From: Candidatus Woesearchaeota archaeon
Lineage (GTDB): Archaea > Nanobdellota > Nanobdellia > Woesearchaeales > GW2011-AR9
Direction: 5' to 3'
NCBI GenBank assembly: GCA_016181345.1
Contig: JACOZM010000017.1
Location: 1-5,527, forward strand
DNA: 5,527 nt
The position numbers and the translations under genes are program-made. The notes beneath the pieces are model-generated. The model did not search any database, had not been told where the DNA came from, and was given only the letters and a program-made list of their open reading frames with translations. The first letter of the stretch is position 1. Each line of letters begins with the position of its first letter. This document shows positions 4,747 through 5,527 of this stretch, piece by piece.

Positions 4747-5481
4747 TTGGCAAACGAAGAACAAAAAAAAGTAAGTAGAATTAAGGATAAGAAGAAAAGT
4801 TGGTTCACTATTATTGCTCCTAAAATATTTGGATTAAAAGATATGGGGGAGAGTTACCTCTCCACTGCAAGTGAAGCTGTAGGAAGAGTAATGAAGATCA
4901 ATCTCAAGGAATTAACTGGAAATGTTAAAGACCAAAATGTGAATATCAGTTTTAAAGTTACTCATGTTCAAAATAATAAATTAATGACAGCAGCTGTCGG
5001 TTATCATCTATCTCCCGCTTATGTGAAACGGGTAGTGAGAAAAAATATTGACCGAAAAGACGATTATGTTGTTTTAAAAACAAAAGATAATAAGGAAGTT
5101 ATCGTTAAGACCTTAATGGTAACCTTAAATCAGACTAAACGGTCTATCCGAGCGAAGATTAGTCTTCTGATGAAAGAAGGGCTAAAAGAAGAAGCGTCAC
5201 AGATGACGTTCAATATGCTCATCAACGGCCTAGTCTTGCAAAAAATTCAATATCCTTTAAAGAAAAAATTGTCAAAGATTTATCCTTTACGGGAATTGTC
5301 AGTCCGATCATTATCCCTTAAGGATATGAGCCAAGCAGGAGAAGATTCTGAGCAATATGCTAAAGTGGAAAAAGTGAAAACTTCACCAATTGCTGATAAT
5401 AGTGCTGCACAAAGCCAATCTCAGGAAAGTCTTTCTCCAGAAGCAGGACAAGAAGAAGCTTCTGAAGAGCCTAGTGCTTAA
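4747..5481 (+). CDS. rps3ae: 30S ribosomal protein eS1 (S3Ae)
   Basis: This 244-residue protein is the archaeal/eukaryotic small-subunit protein eS1 (older name S3Ae), which binds near the mRNA exit of the 30S platform. Family landmarks are clear: a Lys-rich N-terminus, KSWFTIIAPKIFG (17-29), the GRV...LTG segment (46-58), a beta-rich centre (62-87), RKDDYVVLKTKD (103-114), VKTLMVT (120-126) and KIYPLRELSVRSL (177-189). The conserved core ends near residue 195. The remaining roughly 45 residues form a low-complexity tail rich in Ser, Gln, Glu and Ala, longer than I expect for the family and probably disordered. The start is TTG with a strong Shine-Dalgarno site. The gene appears monocistronic, with its own promoter and a structured leader. 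The identification is by recognition of the motifs and is firm. Confidence 0.95.
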   Translation: MANEEQKKVSRIKDKKKSWFTIIAPKIFGLKDMGESYLSTASEAVGRVMKINLKELTGNVKDQNVNISFKVTHVQNNKLMTAAVGYHLSPAYVKRVVRKNIDRKDDYVVLKTKDNKEVIVKTLMVTLNQTKRSIRAKISLLMKEGLKEEASQMTFNMLINGLVLQKIQYPLKKKLSKIYPLRELSVRSLSLKDMSQAGEDSEQYAKVEKVKTSPIADNSAAQSQSQESLSPEAGQEEASEEPSA

Positions 5482-5499
5482 TTTTGGCTTATAATTAAT

Positions 5500-5514
5500 C
5501 TTATTTATTTTTAT
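5500..5514 (+). terminator. T-rich terminator after eS1
   Basis: A T-rich run (TTATTTATTTTTATT within 5501-5513) begins about 20 bases after the eS1 stop, with no hairpin. This is typical of archaeal oligo-T termination. The window ends shortly after. Confidence 0.45.
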
Positions 5515-5527
5515 TCATCATTGTAAT

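Overview
This AT-rich window comes from an archaeon, most likely a DPANN-type lineage with small, fast-evolving genes (Woesearchaeota/Pacearchaeota-like; lineage is inference). The firmest evidence is the last gene, which encodes ribosomal protein eS1 (S3Ae), found in archaea and eukaryotes but not bacteria. TATA-like boxes about 25 bases before expected transcript starts, oligo-T gene ends, a GGAGGT Shine-Dalgarno site before a TTG start, and one apparently leaderless gene fit an archaeon.

Positions 1-1016 hold the 3' part of a gene for a beta-rich protein with three degenerate copies of an 'LNG' module; it enters from outside the window. An intergenic stretch (1017-1342) follows with an oligo-T/hairpin terminator, a 21-base tandem repeat, a TATA-like box, a 14-base palindrome and a long interrupted inverted repeat. 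Next come two genes that look like one surface-protein operon. The first (1343-3061) encodes a polytopic membrane protein with about seven membrane segments and a Cys-containing ectodomain; its C-terminal strand lies in another frame up to 3146, so the gene is frameshifted or partly deleted. The second (3210-4115) encodes a signal-peptide/lipobox protein whose C-terminal module resembles that ectodomain's end.

A convergent small glutaredoxin-like gene (4185-4433, minus) has SPQC where CPxC is expected. It is divergent from the eS1 gene (4747-5481, plus). The 313-base gap between them carries two directly abutting stem-loops, each with an 18-base loop. The loops contain TTCGAAC and GTTCGAA, which are complementary over 7 bases, so a kissing interaction is possible. 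The second hairpin ends 12 bases before the eS1 Shine-Dalgarno site. I know no described archaeal leader of this kind, and it is the best candidate in the window for an undescribed regulatory element.

The left two thirds therefore look like cell-envelope genes and the right third like housekeeping genes. No mobile element, CRISPR array, rRNA or tRNA gene was found.
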